Of a stretch of 64,000 nt of DNA, positions 29,631-38,396 are shown piece by piece. The notes under the pieces were generated by a model that was not told the origin of the DNA, did not search any database, and saw only the letters and a list, made by a program, of their open reading frames with translations. Every line of letters starts with the position of its first letter. The first letter of the stretch is position 1. Source of the DNA: CAVXTT01 sp963764685 (GTDB taxonomy: Bacteria > Bacteroidota > Ignavibacteria > Ignavibacteriales > Ignavibacteriaceae). A program made the translations under genes and the position numbers. The DNA is taken from assembly GCA_963764685.1 (NCBI GenBank), contig CAVXTT010000021.1:124001-188000 (forward strand), given 5' to 3'.

Positions 29631-31651
29631 TCTTCAGCTTCTTTTAAATGTTTTATTAAGTCCTTTTCGTTTAGGACTTCAATTCCCAGATCTTGTGCCT
29701 TCGTAAGTTTTGAACCGGCATTTTCTCCCGCAATAAGGTAATCAGTCTTACTGCTCACACTGGAAGAAACTTTACCTCCAAAGTTAGTAATTTTTTCTCC
29801 TGCTTCTTCACGTGCAAATGAAGTTAATGTTCCGGTAAGGACAAATGTTTTATCCTTGAAGAAATTCTCTTTTACTGATCTGGTTTCCGATTTAAGGTTT
29901 AATCCCTGACTTTTTAGCCTTTTAATGACATCAATATTACCTTCATTGGAGAAGAACTTAACAACACTTTTGCTTATACTGGGGCCAATGTCGTGGATTG
30001 AAGAAATCTCTTCTTCGGATGCCTTCATTAAACTATCCAGTGAATTGAAGTGGTCTGCTAATTTTTTTGCAGCACCGGCGCCTACATATCTTATTCCTAA
30101 AGCAAATAACAACTTATGAAAAGGCTGTTGGCGGCTTTTATCAATTCCTTTTATAAGATTATCAACACTTTTTTCTCCGAACCTTTCAAGCGATATCAGC
30201 TGATCCCGTTTTTCAGAGAGCATATATATGTCTGCATAGGTTTTGAGGTAACCTAAATTAACAAAAAGATCAATGAGGGCTTCACCCAATCCTTCAATAT
30301 CCATAGCTCCCCTTGCAGCGAAGTGTTCAATTCTTCCTTTTACCTGTGCCGGGCATTCTGTATTATCACAATAATAGGCAACTTCATTCTCCGGTTTAAA
30401 TAACCGGGATCTGCAAACAGGACATTTTTCAGGGGGCGTAACAGCCCTGGCTCCCCGGGGTCTTTTTTCTTTGACAACAGATATGATTTTAGGAATTACA
30501 TCTCCCCCCTTTTCAATAATTACCTGATCCTTTTCCCTAATATCCTTACGTGTTATCTCATCAAAATTATGTAGTGTAGCCCTCGCTATAGTCGAGCCCG
30601 CAAGAAATACAGGGGCTAGATTTGCAACCGGAGTAACAGTTCCTGTCCTTCCAACGTTCCAGGTAATACTGAGGATAGTTGTTACTGCCTGTTTTGCTTT
30701 AAATTTAAATGCTACCGCCCACCTGGGAGATTTTGCAATACTTCCTAATATGCGCTGCTGTCTGAGTGAATTAACTTTTATTACAGCACCGTCAATCTCA
30801 TAATCCAGATGATCCCGCTTTTCCTCCAGGTATTTGCAGAAATCCAGAACTTCCGTGATAGAAGTACAAAGCTTAACTTCAGGATTAACATTAAATCCAA
30901 GTTTTTTCAGAAGTATGAGGTTTTCAAACTGTGTATCGAAGTTTTCCTCGATACTCAAAAGTGAATAAACAAAAATGCGCAGTTTCCTTTTGGCAACAAT
31001 CCTGGGATCCTGCATTTTAAGTGTTCCGGCAGCTGAATTCCTGGGATTGGCAAATAATTTTTCTCCGGCTGCTTCTCTTTCGGTATTGAGCTGAAGAAAA
31101 TCTTTTACTCTCATAAATACTTCACCGCGTATTTCGATATTGCGGAGAGTATATTCTTTAATAATTTTAGGTTCTATTCTCAAAGGAACAGACCTAATGG
31201 TTTTGATGTTATTTGTAACTTCTTCACCGACTACCCCATCTCCTCTTGTTGCCGCTGTTTTTAGATAGCCATCGACATAATTCAAACTCACAGACGCACC
31301 GTCAATTTTAGGTTCAACAACAAATTCAATTTCTTCAGTTTCAGGCAGTGCGTCCCTTACTCGTCTTTCAAAATCATACAATTCAGTTTCATTATAGGTG
31401 TTAGCAAGACTAAGCATCGGTACTTTGTGAGTAACCGGATTAAATATTTTTGTGAGGTCTTTGCCAACTCTTTGTGTCGGGGAATGCGGAGTGATCAGGT
31501 CGGGATATTTAGCTTCGAGAGCTTCAAGTTCCTTAATTAAATAATCATATTCCTCATCGCTGATTACAGGGTCGGCAAGTACATAATAGCGGTAGTCGTG
31601 CTCCCCGATCTTTTTTCTGAGTTCTTCCAGCTTAGCCTGAATTTTCTGCAT
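29627..31651 (-). CDS. ligA: NAD-dependent DNA ligase
   Basis: LigA seals nicks with NAD during replication and repair. The 674-residue protein is full-length and unbroken. The adenylated lysine is K115 in VVEPKIDGAS (KxDG). The oligonucleotide-binding region follows; the zinc finger is CPVCRSRLFKPENEVAYYC...C (four cysteines). Helix-hairpin-helix repeats are at LLFALGIRYVGAGAAKKLA, and a C-terminal BRCT domain begins KTFVLTGTL. It overlaps the next gene by 4 bases and follows the rodZ-like gene with a gap of 2 bases. Confidence 0.98.
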   Translation of the reverse strand: MQKIQAKLEELRKKIGEHDYRYYVLADPVISDEEYDYLIKELEALEAKYPDLITPHSPTQRVGKDLTKIFNPVTHKVPMLSLANTYNETELYDFERRVRDALPETEEIEFVVEPKIDGASVSLNYVDGYLKTAATRGDGVVGEEVTNNIKTIRSVPLRIEPKIIKEYTLRNIEIRGEVFMRVKDFLQLNTEREAAGEKLFANPRNSAAGTLKMQDPRIVAKRKLRIFVYSLLSIEENFDTQFENLILLKKLGFNVNPEVKLCTSITEVLDFCKYLEEKRDHLDYEIDGAVIKVNSLRQQRILGSIAKSPRWAVAFKFKAKQAVTTILSITWNVGRTGTVTPVANLAPVFLAGSTIARATLHNFDEITRKDIREKDQVIIEKGGDVIPKIISVVKEKRPRGARAVTPPEKCPVCRSRLFKPENEVAYYCDNTECPAQVKGRIEHFAARGAMDIEGLGEALIDLFVNLGYLKTYADIYMLSEKRDQLISLERFGEKSVDNLIKGIDKSRQQPFHKLLFALGIRYVGAGAAKKLADHFNSLDSLMKASEEEISSIHDIGPSISKSVVKFFSNEGNIDVIKRLKSQGLNLKSETRSVKENFFKDKTFVLTGTLTSFAREEAGEKITNFGGKVSSSVSSKTDYLIAGENAGSKLTKAQDLGIEVLNEKDLIKHLKEAEE

Positions 31652-31653
31652 CT

Positions 31654-32490
31654 TTAATTTTGAACACCCTTTTCGGGAGTTAAATAATGTATACCAGTTG
31701 AATCAATCAATATACGTGCAACTGTGCTTTTATTATTAAAAGATATCTCAGAGCCGTTTAATTTCAGTTTTATACCCCTTGCATTGCCAAATGTAATCTT
31801 AAAATTTTCTGATGCTTTTACATTCTTTTGCGACATTGGAAAAAGAATAAATTCTCCTGTACTTTTATTATCATATGTAATCTTAACCCAGGAGGTTTCA
31901 GTAGAAGCGATGTTCAGATGCAGGCTGTCTGATGAAGTGAAGGAACTATCAATTTGCACAGGCTGTTTTTTTTCTTCTATATATCTCTCGCGGTTTTCCT
32001 GTACAATTTCATCAAGAGGTTTTTCTGTCACGATTATTTCCGAACTAGGTCCTGAAAAAAGAAAATAACCCGCCACAATCAAAACAATTACTACTACCGC
32101 TGCGATAACAATTGCTTTTTGTCTATCCTGAACTGAACCGGAGTTGATAAAAGGCGGCTTTGGGGATGACATTATGGGAGTTTTAACCGGGTCTTTCTTT
32201 TTTATTTCTTTAGGTTCAAGCTCTACAGGAGGAGTTTCTTCCTCGGGAATAAATTTCCCTGATTTAGCCGCTTCATATTTCATAATTACGACATCTTCAT
32301 CTAACCCGATGACCCTGGCATAATTTTTAAGAAATGCTTTTACATACAATTCCGGTAAAAAAGAGAAATCCCCATCCTCCATCACCTCAAGAAATTTATA
32401 ATCGATTTTTGTTTTCTGTGCAACCTGCTGCAGCGTGAGGCCTCGCTGAACACGGGCTGCTTTCAAATCTTCGGCAAATTTATCAAACAT
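31654..32490 (-). CDS. RodZ-like cytoskeletal protein (HTH_25, one membrane helix, DUF4115)
   Basis: The N-terminus is an HTH_25/RodZ domain (FAEDLKAARVQRGLTLQQVA to YVKAFLKNYARVIGLD). A proline-rich linker follows, then one membrane helix (AIVIAAVVVIVLIVAGYFLF, near residues 125-145) and a periplasmic beta domain ending in the DUF4115 pattern (TSWVKITYDN, FKITFGNARGIKLKLNGSEI). This is the RodZ layout: in rod-shaped cells it links MreB to the membrane. No mreB is in the window. At 278 residues it is in the usual range. Confidence 0.85.
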   Translation of the reverse strand: MFDKFAEDLKAARVQRGLTLQQVAQKTKIDYKFLEVMEDGDFSFLPELYVKAFLKNYARVIGLDEDVVIMKYEAAKSGKFIPEEETPPVELEPKEIKKKDPVKTPIMSSPKPPFINSGSVQDRQKAIVIAAVVVIVLIVAGYFLFSGPSSEIIVTEKPLDEIVQENRERYIEEKKQPVQIDSSFTSSDSLHLNIASTETSWVKITYDNKSTGEFILFPMSQKNVKASENFKITFGNARGIKLKLNGSEISFNNKSTVARILIDSTGIHYLTPEKGVQN

Positions 32491-32505
32491 ATCAACTCTT
32501 TTTAA

Positions 32506-33870
32506 TTACTCTATTCGTACCAGCCTGGCTGCAAAAGCCCCATCCATCTGATGAATATGCGGTAATGTTTGTATACAATTATTTTCGTCCATTATATCCC
32601 GAGAAAATAAATTATTGGAGCTCATTAGTACAAAATTAGAATTTTTCGAAAGGAACTTTCTTACGATCTCATAATTCTCCTCGGGCTCTATTGAACAGGT
32701 GCTATAGACCAGAACTCCATCTTTTTTTATTAACTGTGCAGCGTGATTCAGAAGTTCAATCTGCAGAGCAGTGATCTTTTGGATATCAAGCAAATCCCTT
32801 TTCCACTTTATATCGGGTTTTTTCGATAATGTACCCGTACCTGAGCAAGGAACATCTGCAAGTACGGCATCAAAATCTTTCTCATTATACTCGAGAGCAT
32901 TCGCTTCAACGATCTTAACCGACTTTATATCAAGCCGTTTAATATTTCTTTCCAATAGCTTCAATCTGCTCTCGTACCTGTCCAAGGCGACTATTTCCCC
33001 CTCATCTTTTATGAGCCCTGCAATATATGCGGTTTTACCCCCCGGGGCAGCACACAGATCAAGGATCCTCATTCCGGGCTTAGGATCAAGCAGCCGGCAG
33101 GAGAACCCTGCGCTCTCATCCTGAATGTCAAAATAACCTTCGGTAAAATATTCCCAGGCAGTAATATTTGTAAGATTCTGCAGCTTAAAAAATTCCGGCA
33201 GATATTTACCGGGTGAATATTTCAGATTAACCGATTCAAGCAATTTCCTGAATTCATCACCATTGGTTTTTAACGCATTCAGCTTTAGGGTTAAGAATGG
33301 TTTTTCGTTATTGGAAGTAAATAGTTTCTCGGTTTGTTCCCTTCCAAACCTGTTCAAATATCTTTTTACCATCCAGGAGGGATGAGAATAATAAGCTGCA
33401 ATATATCCAGGCAGGTCTTCAGCAGGATCAGGATACCGTATGGCAGTTTTACTTCTCAGGATGTTTCTGAGTATTGCATTTGTCAGATCAGCAGGTTTCT
33501 GCCCCTGGAGTTTCTTAACAAACTCTACCGCTTCGTTTACTGCTGCGTGATCAGGTACCTTATCAAGAAATAATATTTGGTACAGGGCTACTCTTAATCC
33601 ATTTTTTAGATTAGGTATTGCCTTGGAAAATTGACCTTTATAAAATCCGTTTAATATCCAATCTAGCCTGCCCATCCAGCGTACCACACCGTGCACTATT
33701 TCGTACAGAAGAGCCTTATCCTGCCCGCTTAATTCAGAATTACGCATCTCGTGGTCGAGAAGTTTCTCTAGATATGCATCAGTACGTTCAACCCTGTTAA
33801 GGATTTTTACCGCTAATCCCCTTACGCCTTCGTAAAGATTTTCTATGGTATGAAATTCAAGCTTGGTCAT
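32506..33870 (-). CDS. rsmB: 16S rRNA (cytosine(967)-C(5))-methyltransferase
   Basis: RsmB methylates C967 of 16S rRNA. The 454-residue protein has an N-terminal NusB-like RNA-binding domain (VKILNRVERTDAYLEKLL, DKALLYEIVHGVVRW) and the C-terminal m5C methyltransferase with motif I LDLCAAPGGKTAYIA, the DVPCSGTGTL cysteine loop (Cys that releases the product) and STCSIEPEENYEIV (nucleophile Cys). Its ATG shares bases with the stop of the GlmU-like gene (33870). Confidence 0.96.
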   Translation of the reverse strand: MTKLEFHTIENLYEGVRGLAVKILNRVERTDAYLEKLLDHEMRNSELSGQDKALLYEIVHGVVRWMGRLDWILNGFYKGQFSKAIPNLKNGLRVALYQILFLDKVPDHAAVNEAVEFVKKLQGQKPADLTNAILRNILRSKTAIRYPDPAEDLPGYIAAYYSHPSWMVKRYLNRFGREQTEKLFTSNNEKPFLTLKLNALKTNGDEFRKLLESVNLKYSPGKYLPEFFKLQNLTNITAWEYFTEGYFDIQDESAGFSCRLLDPKPGMRILDLCAAPGGKTAYIAGLIKDEGEIVALDRYESRLKLLERNIKRLDIKSVKIVEANALEYNEKDFDAVLADVPCSGTGTLSKKPDIKWKRDLLDIQKITALQIELLNHAAQLIKKDGVLVYSTCSIEPEENYEIVRKFLSKNSNFVLMSSNNLFSRDIMDENNCIQTLPHIHQMDGAFAARLVRIE

Positions 33871-35126
33871 TACTTAATTACTTCTTTATATAATCTTTCC
33901 CTGCGCGTATTGTTAAAAATCGTTCTGAATAAATTTTTTTCTGTTTCAGTAAAAGGAACGCTTCTCCTGCCAAAAACCACCTTTGCAGTATTTATACTTT
34001 TTTCAAGATCATATTCAATAAACCCATCACTCCCACCCCAGGAAAAGGAGGGTATATATTTTTCGGGAAATCCTGAACCAAAAATATTAGAAGAAAAACC
34101 TGCAACTGTTCCTGTATTGAACATAGTATTAATTGCGGTTTTTGAATGATCTCCAATCAGCAGACCAAGGAACTGCATCCCTGTGTCAACTTCTCCTGAG
34201 GATAATTTTAGCTTTACAGGGCTATAATTGTTTTTAAGGTCACTACAATTAGTGTCTGCACCAAGATTTACCCAACTGCCAATGTAGGAATGTCCTATAA
34301 ACCCGGAATGCTGTTTATTGGAGTAGTCAAGCATAATCGTGTCTTCTATTTCGCCTCCGACTTTACATACTCTTCCAATAGTAACATTTGAATAAATGGT
34401 ACTGCAGCTTTTTATTATTGCAGATTCACCGATGCTCACAGGTCCTTCGATTACGGCATTTGGATAAATGACAGCATTTTTCCCAATCATTACCGGTCCT
34501 CCGGACGCATCAATTACAACACCTGGTTTTATAGCTGCGCCCTCACCGATAATGATCTGGTCCTTTTCAACTAAGTGAACCCCGGGATATTTCCCTATTT
34601 TTTCTTTCTTACTCTTTTTATTTATATAGGCGAAATCAGCTAACAGTTGATCCTGATTTTTCTTGATTAATTCAAATGAGTATTTTAAAAGCTCACAATC
34701 AACTTTTTCAGTTCTTATATCCTGAAAAGAAGATATTTGAGGAATCAGTTTACCTCTGCTTTGCAGTTGATCAAGTCTTTTTCCGGAAATTTTTGCACCA
34801 ATTAAATCATTCTCGTTAATAAATAAATATTCACCTTTTTTCTTTGCATTAACCTGTTCTGCCAGATTCTTATCCGCAAGAATTGCGCCGTTTAATAATA
34901 AATATTCATCATCAACAAATTTATTCACTAATAAGCCGGGGTTTCTTTGCCTTATAATCTCAGCAAGATCTTCGCGGCATATTACAGAATATGAAGCTTT
35001 CGGGAAGTATCTGATAATTTTCTCTCTAAGTGTTTGAAATCCGCAGACCAGTTCAAATACCGGACGGTATAAAGAAAAAGGTTCAAAATTCAACACATTA
35101 CTATCTTCAAAGATGCAAATTTGCAT
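33870..35126 (-). CDS. Alternative GlmU-like protein (TIGR03991 type)
   Basis: This 418-residue protein opens with CIFEDSNVLNFEPFSLYRPVFELVCGFQTLREKI, the N-terminus of the Bacteroidota-specific GlmU-like family (TIGR03991). The C-terminus is a long left-handed beta-helix (VIGEGAAIKPGVVIDAS, VYPNAVIEGPVSIGESAIIKS) ending in the acetyltransferase-like block GVNTGT-type sequence here read DHSKTAINTMFNTG. It probably supplies UDP-GlcNAc for peptidoglycan or LPS. It is the first gene of an operon with rsmB (1-base overlap), rodZ-like, ligA, DUF6913-like and STAS genes. The catalytic pyrophosphorylase motif is diverged from E. coli GlmU. Confidence 0.8.
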   Translation of the reverse strand: MQICIFEDSNVLNFEPFSLYRPVFELVCGFQTLREKIIRYFPKASYSVICREDLAEIIRQRNPGLLVNKFVDDEYLLLNGAILADKNLAEQVNAKKKGEYLFINENDLIGAKISGKRLDQLQSRGKLIPQISSFQDIRTEKVDCELLKYSFELIKKNQDQLLADFAYINKKSKKEKIGKYPGVHLVEKDQIIIGEGAAIKPGVVIDASGGPVMIGKNAVIYPNAVIEGPVSIGESAIIKSCSTIYSNVTIGRVCKVGGEIEDTIMLDYSNKQHSGFIGHSYIGSWVNLGADTNCSDLKNNYSPVKLKLSSGEVDTGMQFLGLLIGDHSKTAINTMFNTGTVAGFSSNIFGSGFPEKYIPSFSWGGSDGFIEYDLEKSINTAKVVFGRRSVPFTETEKNLFRTIFNNTRRERLYKEVIK

Positions 35127-35217
35127 AACTCTTCCGCAAATGATTTTTAATTTAATATTTTTTTGGGTCAGATTCTTGTGGGAAAGGGGGGGGCATTAAA
35201 CCGTAAACTTAAATTAA

Positions 35218-38200
35218 TCAGGTACTTTCTACCGACTGGTATTCTGTTTTTTCTACTATTTTCTCCTCTGTAACATTAGTAACATAAGCTGTTTTTGTTG
35301 AAATATAAGAATACATAGCCGGTATTATATATAGTGTCAAAACTGTAGAAAATAATAAGCCGAAGATAACAGCAATTCCCATTGATACCCTGCTCTCTGA
35401 ACCTGCACCGATTGCAAGCGCAATAGGCAGGATGCCCAAAATAGTTGAAAGGCTTGTCATTAGAATAGGGCGGAGTCTTGAAGCGGCCGCATCCTTTATT
35501 GCTTCGAGTCTGTCGAGTCCAGCTGCTTTTCTCTGGTTTCCAAATTCCACAATAAGAATTCCATTTTTAGTAACTAACCCGATAAGCATTATCATCCCAA
35601 TCTCACTGAAAATATTTAACGTTTCACTGAAGTACCACAATGACAGCAATGCGCCAGCTAAAGCCAGAGGAACAGTAAATAATATAATTAAAGGATCTCT
35701 GAAGCTTTCAAATTGTGCAGCCAAAATCAGATAAATTATTACCAGCGCCAGGAGAAAAGCAAATAAAAGACTTGAAGAACTTTCTACATAATCCTTTGAT
35801 ATTCCGGTCAATGCGGTAGCAAAATTTTCGTCCAGCACCTTGTCAGCAACTTCATCCATAGCTTTAATGCCATCGCCGACTGTTTTGCCAGGAGCTAATC
35901 CAGCTGATACTGTAGCGGAAACATAACGGTTAAACCTGTAAAATTGAGGCGGTGCACTTTGTTCTGCGATTGTCACAAAGTTATCCATCTGAATCAGTTC
36001 CCCATTACTGTTTTTAACATACAATGATCTCAGATCCACAGGCTTGTTTCTTTGCTGCCGGTTTAACTGACCAATCACCTGGTATTGCTTTCCTCCCTTT
36101 ATAAAATATCCAAACCTCTGTCCGCTGAAAGCAGTCTGTATAGTTTGAGCTATATCCATAATGGAAACTCCAAGATTTCTTGCTCTCTGTCTGTCGATAC
36201 TGATTTTTAATTCGGGTTTATTGAATTTCAGATTAACATCGACCATCTGAAGTGTAGGATTTGCCTGAGCCTCCTCTACGAACCTTGGTAAAACCTCCCT
36301 AAGTCTTTCAAAATCAGGTGCCTGGATTACATATTGTACAGGAAAGCCTCCCCTACCGCCTCCAATTGTCTGCTGCTGCAGAACAAATATTCTTGCCTGG
36401 GTAAGGTTTGTCAAATCTAGTGGGATTTTATAAGCAATATTCTGTTGTTTTCTATCCCGGTCGTCAGGTTTAGTCAACATTATATTCACGAATCCTGAAT
36501 TTACCGACCCTGATCCCGGGGCAGTCACAGAAACTATTCCCGAATTTTCAGGAACCGAATCCTGAAGGACACTGACCAGTGAATCCATAAACTGACTCAT
36601 ATAATCGAAAGTAGTACCTTCAGGTGCGGAAACCTGCAGCTGAATACGGCTTCTATCCTCCAGCGGTGCCAGTTCCGATGGAATATTTGTAAGGAAGATA
36701 TAAATCATTAATACCGATAATCCCATAACTACAAATGCAACCCACCGGTTTATCAGAAAAACATTAAGTGTTTTTCTGTAAAAAGTATTCATTTTCAGAA
36801 AGAATGGTTCAGTCTTATTATATAACCAATTATGGGATTCCCGTCTTTTTAGCACCTTTGTACTCATCATAGGCGTAAGGGTGAGCGCTACAAACGCAGA
36901 TATGATCACAGAGCCAGCAATAACAACACCAAATTCTCTAAATAGCCTTCCGGTTATCCCGCTAAGAAATATAATAGGAAAGAAAACAGCAACCAGTGCC
37001 ACCGTAGTTGAGATAATAGCAAAGAATATCTCCGAAGAACCTTTTACTCCTGCCTCGACAGGAGTCATTTTATTTTCAATTTTAGTATATATATTTTCCA
37101 GCACTACTATAGCATCATCTACAACTATTCCAATTGCAAGAACAACCCCTAAAAGAGTTAATACATTTACGGAAAAGCCGGCAAGATACATTACAAAGAA
37201 TACCCCGATCAAGGAAATTGGAATTGCAAGGACAGGAATAAGTGTTGTACGCCAGTCACGAAAAAAAAGAAATATAATTATGATAACCAGTGCAAATGCT
37301 ACAAGTGTGGTCTGCTCTACTTCGGCAATCGAAGCCCTGATGAACTCGGTAACATCAAATCCTATCTGTGTATGTATATCCCCCGGAAGATCTCTTTTGA
37401 GCTGTTCCAGTCTATTGTAGAAATCATCCGCAATTGCAATATTATTTGCACCCGGTTGTGCTATCAGGACAACTCCTACCATTGGAATCCCATTATTTTT
37501 CAGGATGGTTCTTTCATTTTCTGCCCCAAGTACAGCGGTACCCACATCCCGAAAACGCACTATGCTCCCTTCAGTTTCTTTAATTATCAGATTATTAAAA
37601 TCATCCTCATCCTCGAGCCTTCCTACTGTTCTGATCGACAGCTCTGTATTATCTCCCTCGATTGAACCGGAGGGCAGTTCAACATTCTCTCTAGTTAATG
37701 CATTCCTTACATCAATCGGAGATAACTGGTAAGCAGCCAACTTTGCGGGATCGATCCAGAGCCGCATTGCATATTTTCTTTCGCCCCAGATCCTGACTTC
37801 GCTTACCCCTGGTATGGTCTGAAGTCTTTCTTTAAAAACATTATTTGCAAACTCAGTTAGCTCAAGAAGACTTCTTGTATCACTCTGAACGCTCAAGAAC
37901 ATTATAGGAGTAGCATCAGCATCGGCTTTTGCAACAACGGGAATTTCAATATCAGGAGGAAGGAGTCTTAATGATCTGGAAACTCTGTCTCTCACATCAT
38001 TCGCAGCTGTTTCCAGATCAACATCAAGATTAAATTCGACAGTAATTGTGCTTCTGCCATCCCTGCTTATAGATGTCAGGGAACGGATTCCCGCAATACC
38101 ATTTATGGATTCTTCAAGCGGTTCAGTAATCTGGGATCCAATAACATCAGCATTTGCCCCAACATAAATTGTACTAACTGTAATAATGGGGGGATCGACA

Positions 38201-38316
38201 GAAGGAAATTCCCTGACTCCCAGGTATGTAAATCCGATAACACCAAAAAGTACTATCAGAATGGATAGAACTATCGCCAGAACAGGCCGACGTATGCTTA
38301 AAGATGATAAACTCAT
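35218..38316 (-). CDS. RND efflux pump inner-membrane permease (HAE1 type)
   Basis: A 1032-residue, unbroken AcrB/MexB-like protein. The N-terminus SLSSLSIRRPVLAIVL, DVTEFIRASIAEVEQT, the proton-relay region GVVLAIGIVVDDAIVVLENI with the two central aspartates, and the second-half repeat GLVTKNGILIVEFGNQ are all family marks. It expels drugs, dyes or envelope compounds using the proton gradient. Its periplasmic adaptor is at 42244-43302, separated by a large T9SS gene on the same strand; no TolC-type channel is nearby. The start region carries a 14-bp inverted repeat described separately. Confidence 0.97.
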   Translation of the reverse strand: MSLSSLSIRRPVLAIVLSILIVLFGVIGFTYLGVREFPSVDPPIITVSTIYVGANADVIGSQITEPLEESINGIAGIRSLTSISRDGRSTITVEFNLDVDLETAANDVRDRVSRSLRLLPPDIEIPVVAKADADATPIMFLSVQSDTRSLLELTEFANNVFKERLQTIPGVSEVRIWGERKYAMRLWIDPAKLAAYQLSPIDVRNALTRENVELPSGSIEGDNTELSIRTVGRLEDEDDFNNLIIKETEGSIVRFRDVGTAVLGAENERTILKNNGIPMVGVVLIAQPGANNIAIADDFYNRLEQLKRDLPGDIHTQIGFDVTEFIRASIAEVEQTTLVAFALVIIIIFLFFRDWRTTLIPVLAIPISLIGVFFVMYLAGFSVNVLTLLGVVLAIGIVVDDAIVVLENIYTKIENKMTPVEAGVKGSSEIFFAIISTTVALVAVFFPIIFLSGITGRLFREFGVVIAGSVIISAFVALTLTPMMSTKVLKRRESHNWLYNKTEPFFLKMNTFYRKTLNVFLINRWVAFVVMGLSVLMIYIFLTNIPSELAPLEDRSRIQLQVSAPEGTTFDYMSQFMDSLVSVLQDSVPENSGIVSVTAPGSGSVNSGFVNIMLTKPDDRDRKQQNIAYKIPLDLTNLTQARIFVLQQQTIGGGRGGFPVQYVIQAPDFERLREVLPRFVEEAQANPTLQMVDVNLKFNKPELKISIDRQRARNLGVSIMDIAQTIQTAFSGQRFGYFIKGGKQYQVIGQLNRQQRNKPVDLRSLYVKNSNGELIQMDNFVTIAEQSAPPQFYRFNRYVSATVSAGLAPGKTVGDGIKAMDEVADKVLDENFATALTGISKDYVESSSSLLFAFLLALVIIYLILAAQFESFRDPLIILFTVPLALAGALLSLWYFSETLNIFSEIGMIMLIGLVTKNGILIVEFGNQRKAAGLDRLEAIKDAAASRLRPILMTSLSTILGILPIALAIGAGSESRVSMGIAVIFGLLFSTVLTLYIIPAMYSYISTKTAYVTNVTEEKIVEKTEYQSVEST

Positions 38317-38358
38317 TTAATATTAAATTATATAGTTTTCAAAGTTAAGCATACGTCG
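38288..38358 (-). promoter_or_regulatory. 14-bp inverted repeat enclosing the start codon of the RND permease
   Basis: CGACGTATGCTTAA (38288-38301 on the plus strand) is exactly inverted at 38345-38358 with 43 bases between. The permease ATG and upstream leader lie in that loop, so the transcript could fold to hide the ribosome site. The longer arms AACAGGCC (38281-38288) and GGCCTGTT (38382-38389) extend the pairing with a bulge of about 22 bases. A TAnnTTTG-like word (TAACTTTG on the minus strand) lies inside it, so it might instead be an operator. Confidence 0.6.
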
Positions 38359-38396
38359 ATTTATAAAAAGCTATAATTTTCGGCCTGTTGCTATGA

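Noticed and set aside
36881..37420. 179-residue plus-strand frame opposite the RND permease
   Set aside because: It is the antisense of conserved permease helices; repeated Thr/Ile/Ser-rich composition is a shadow effect.
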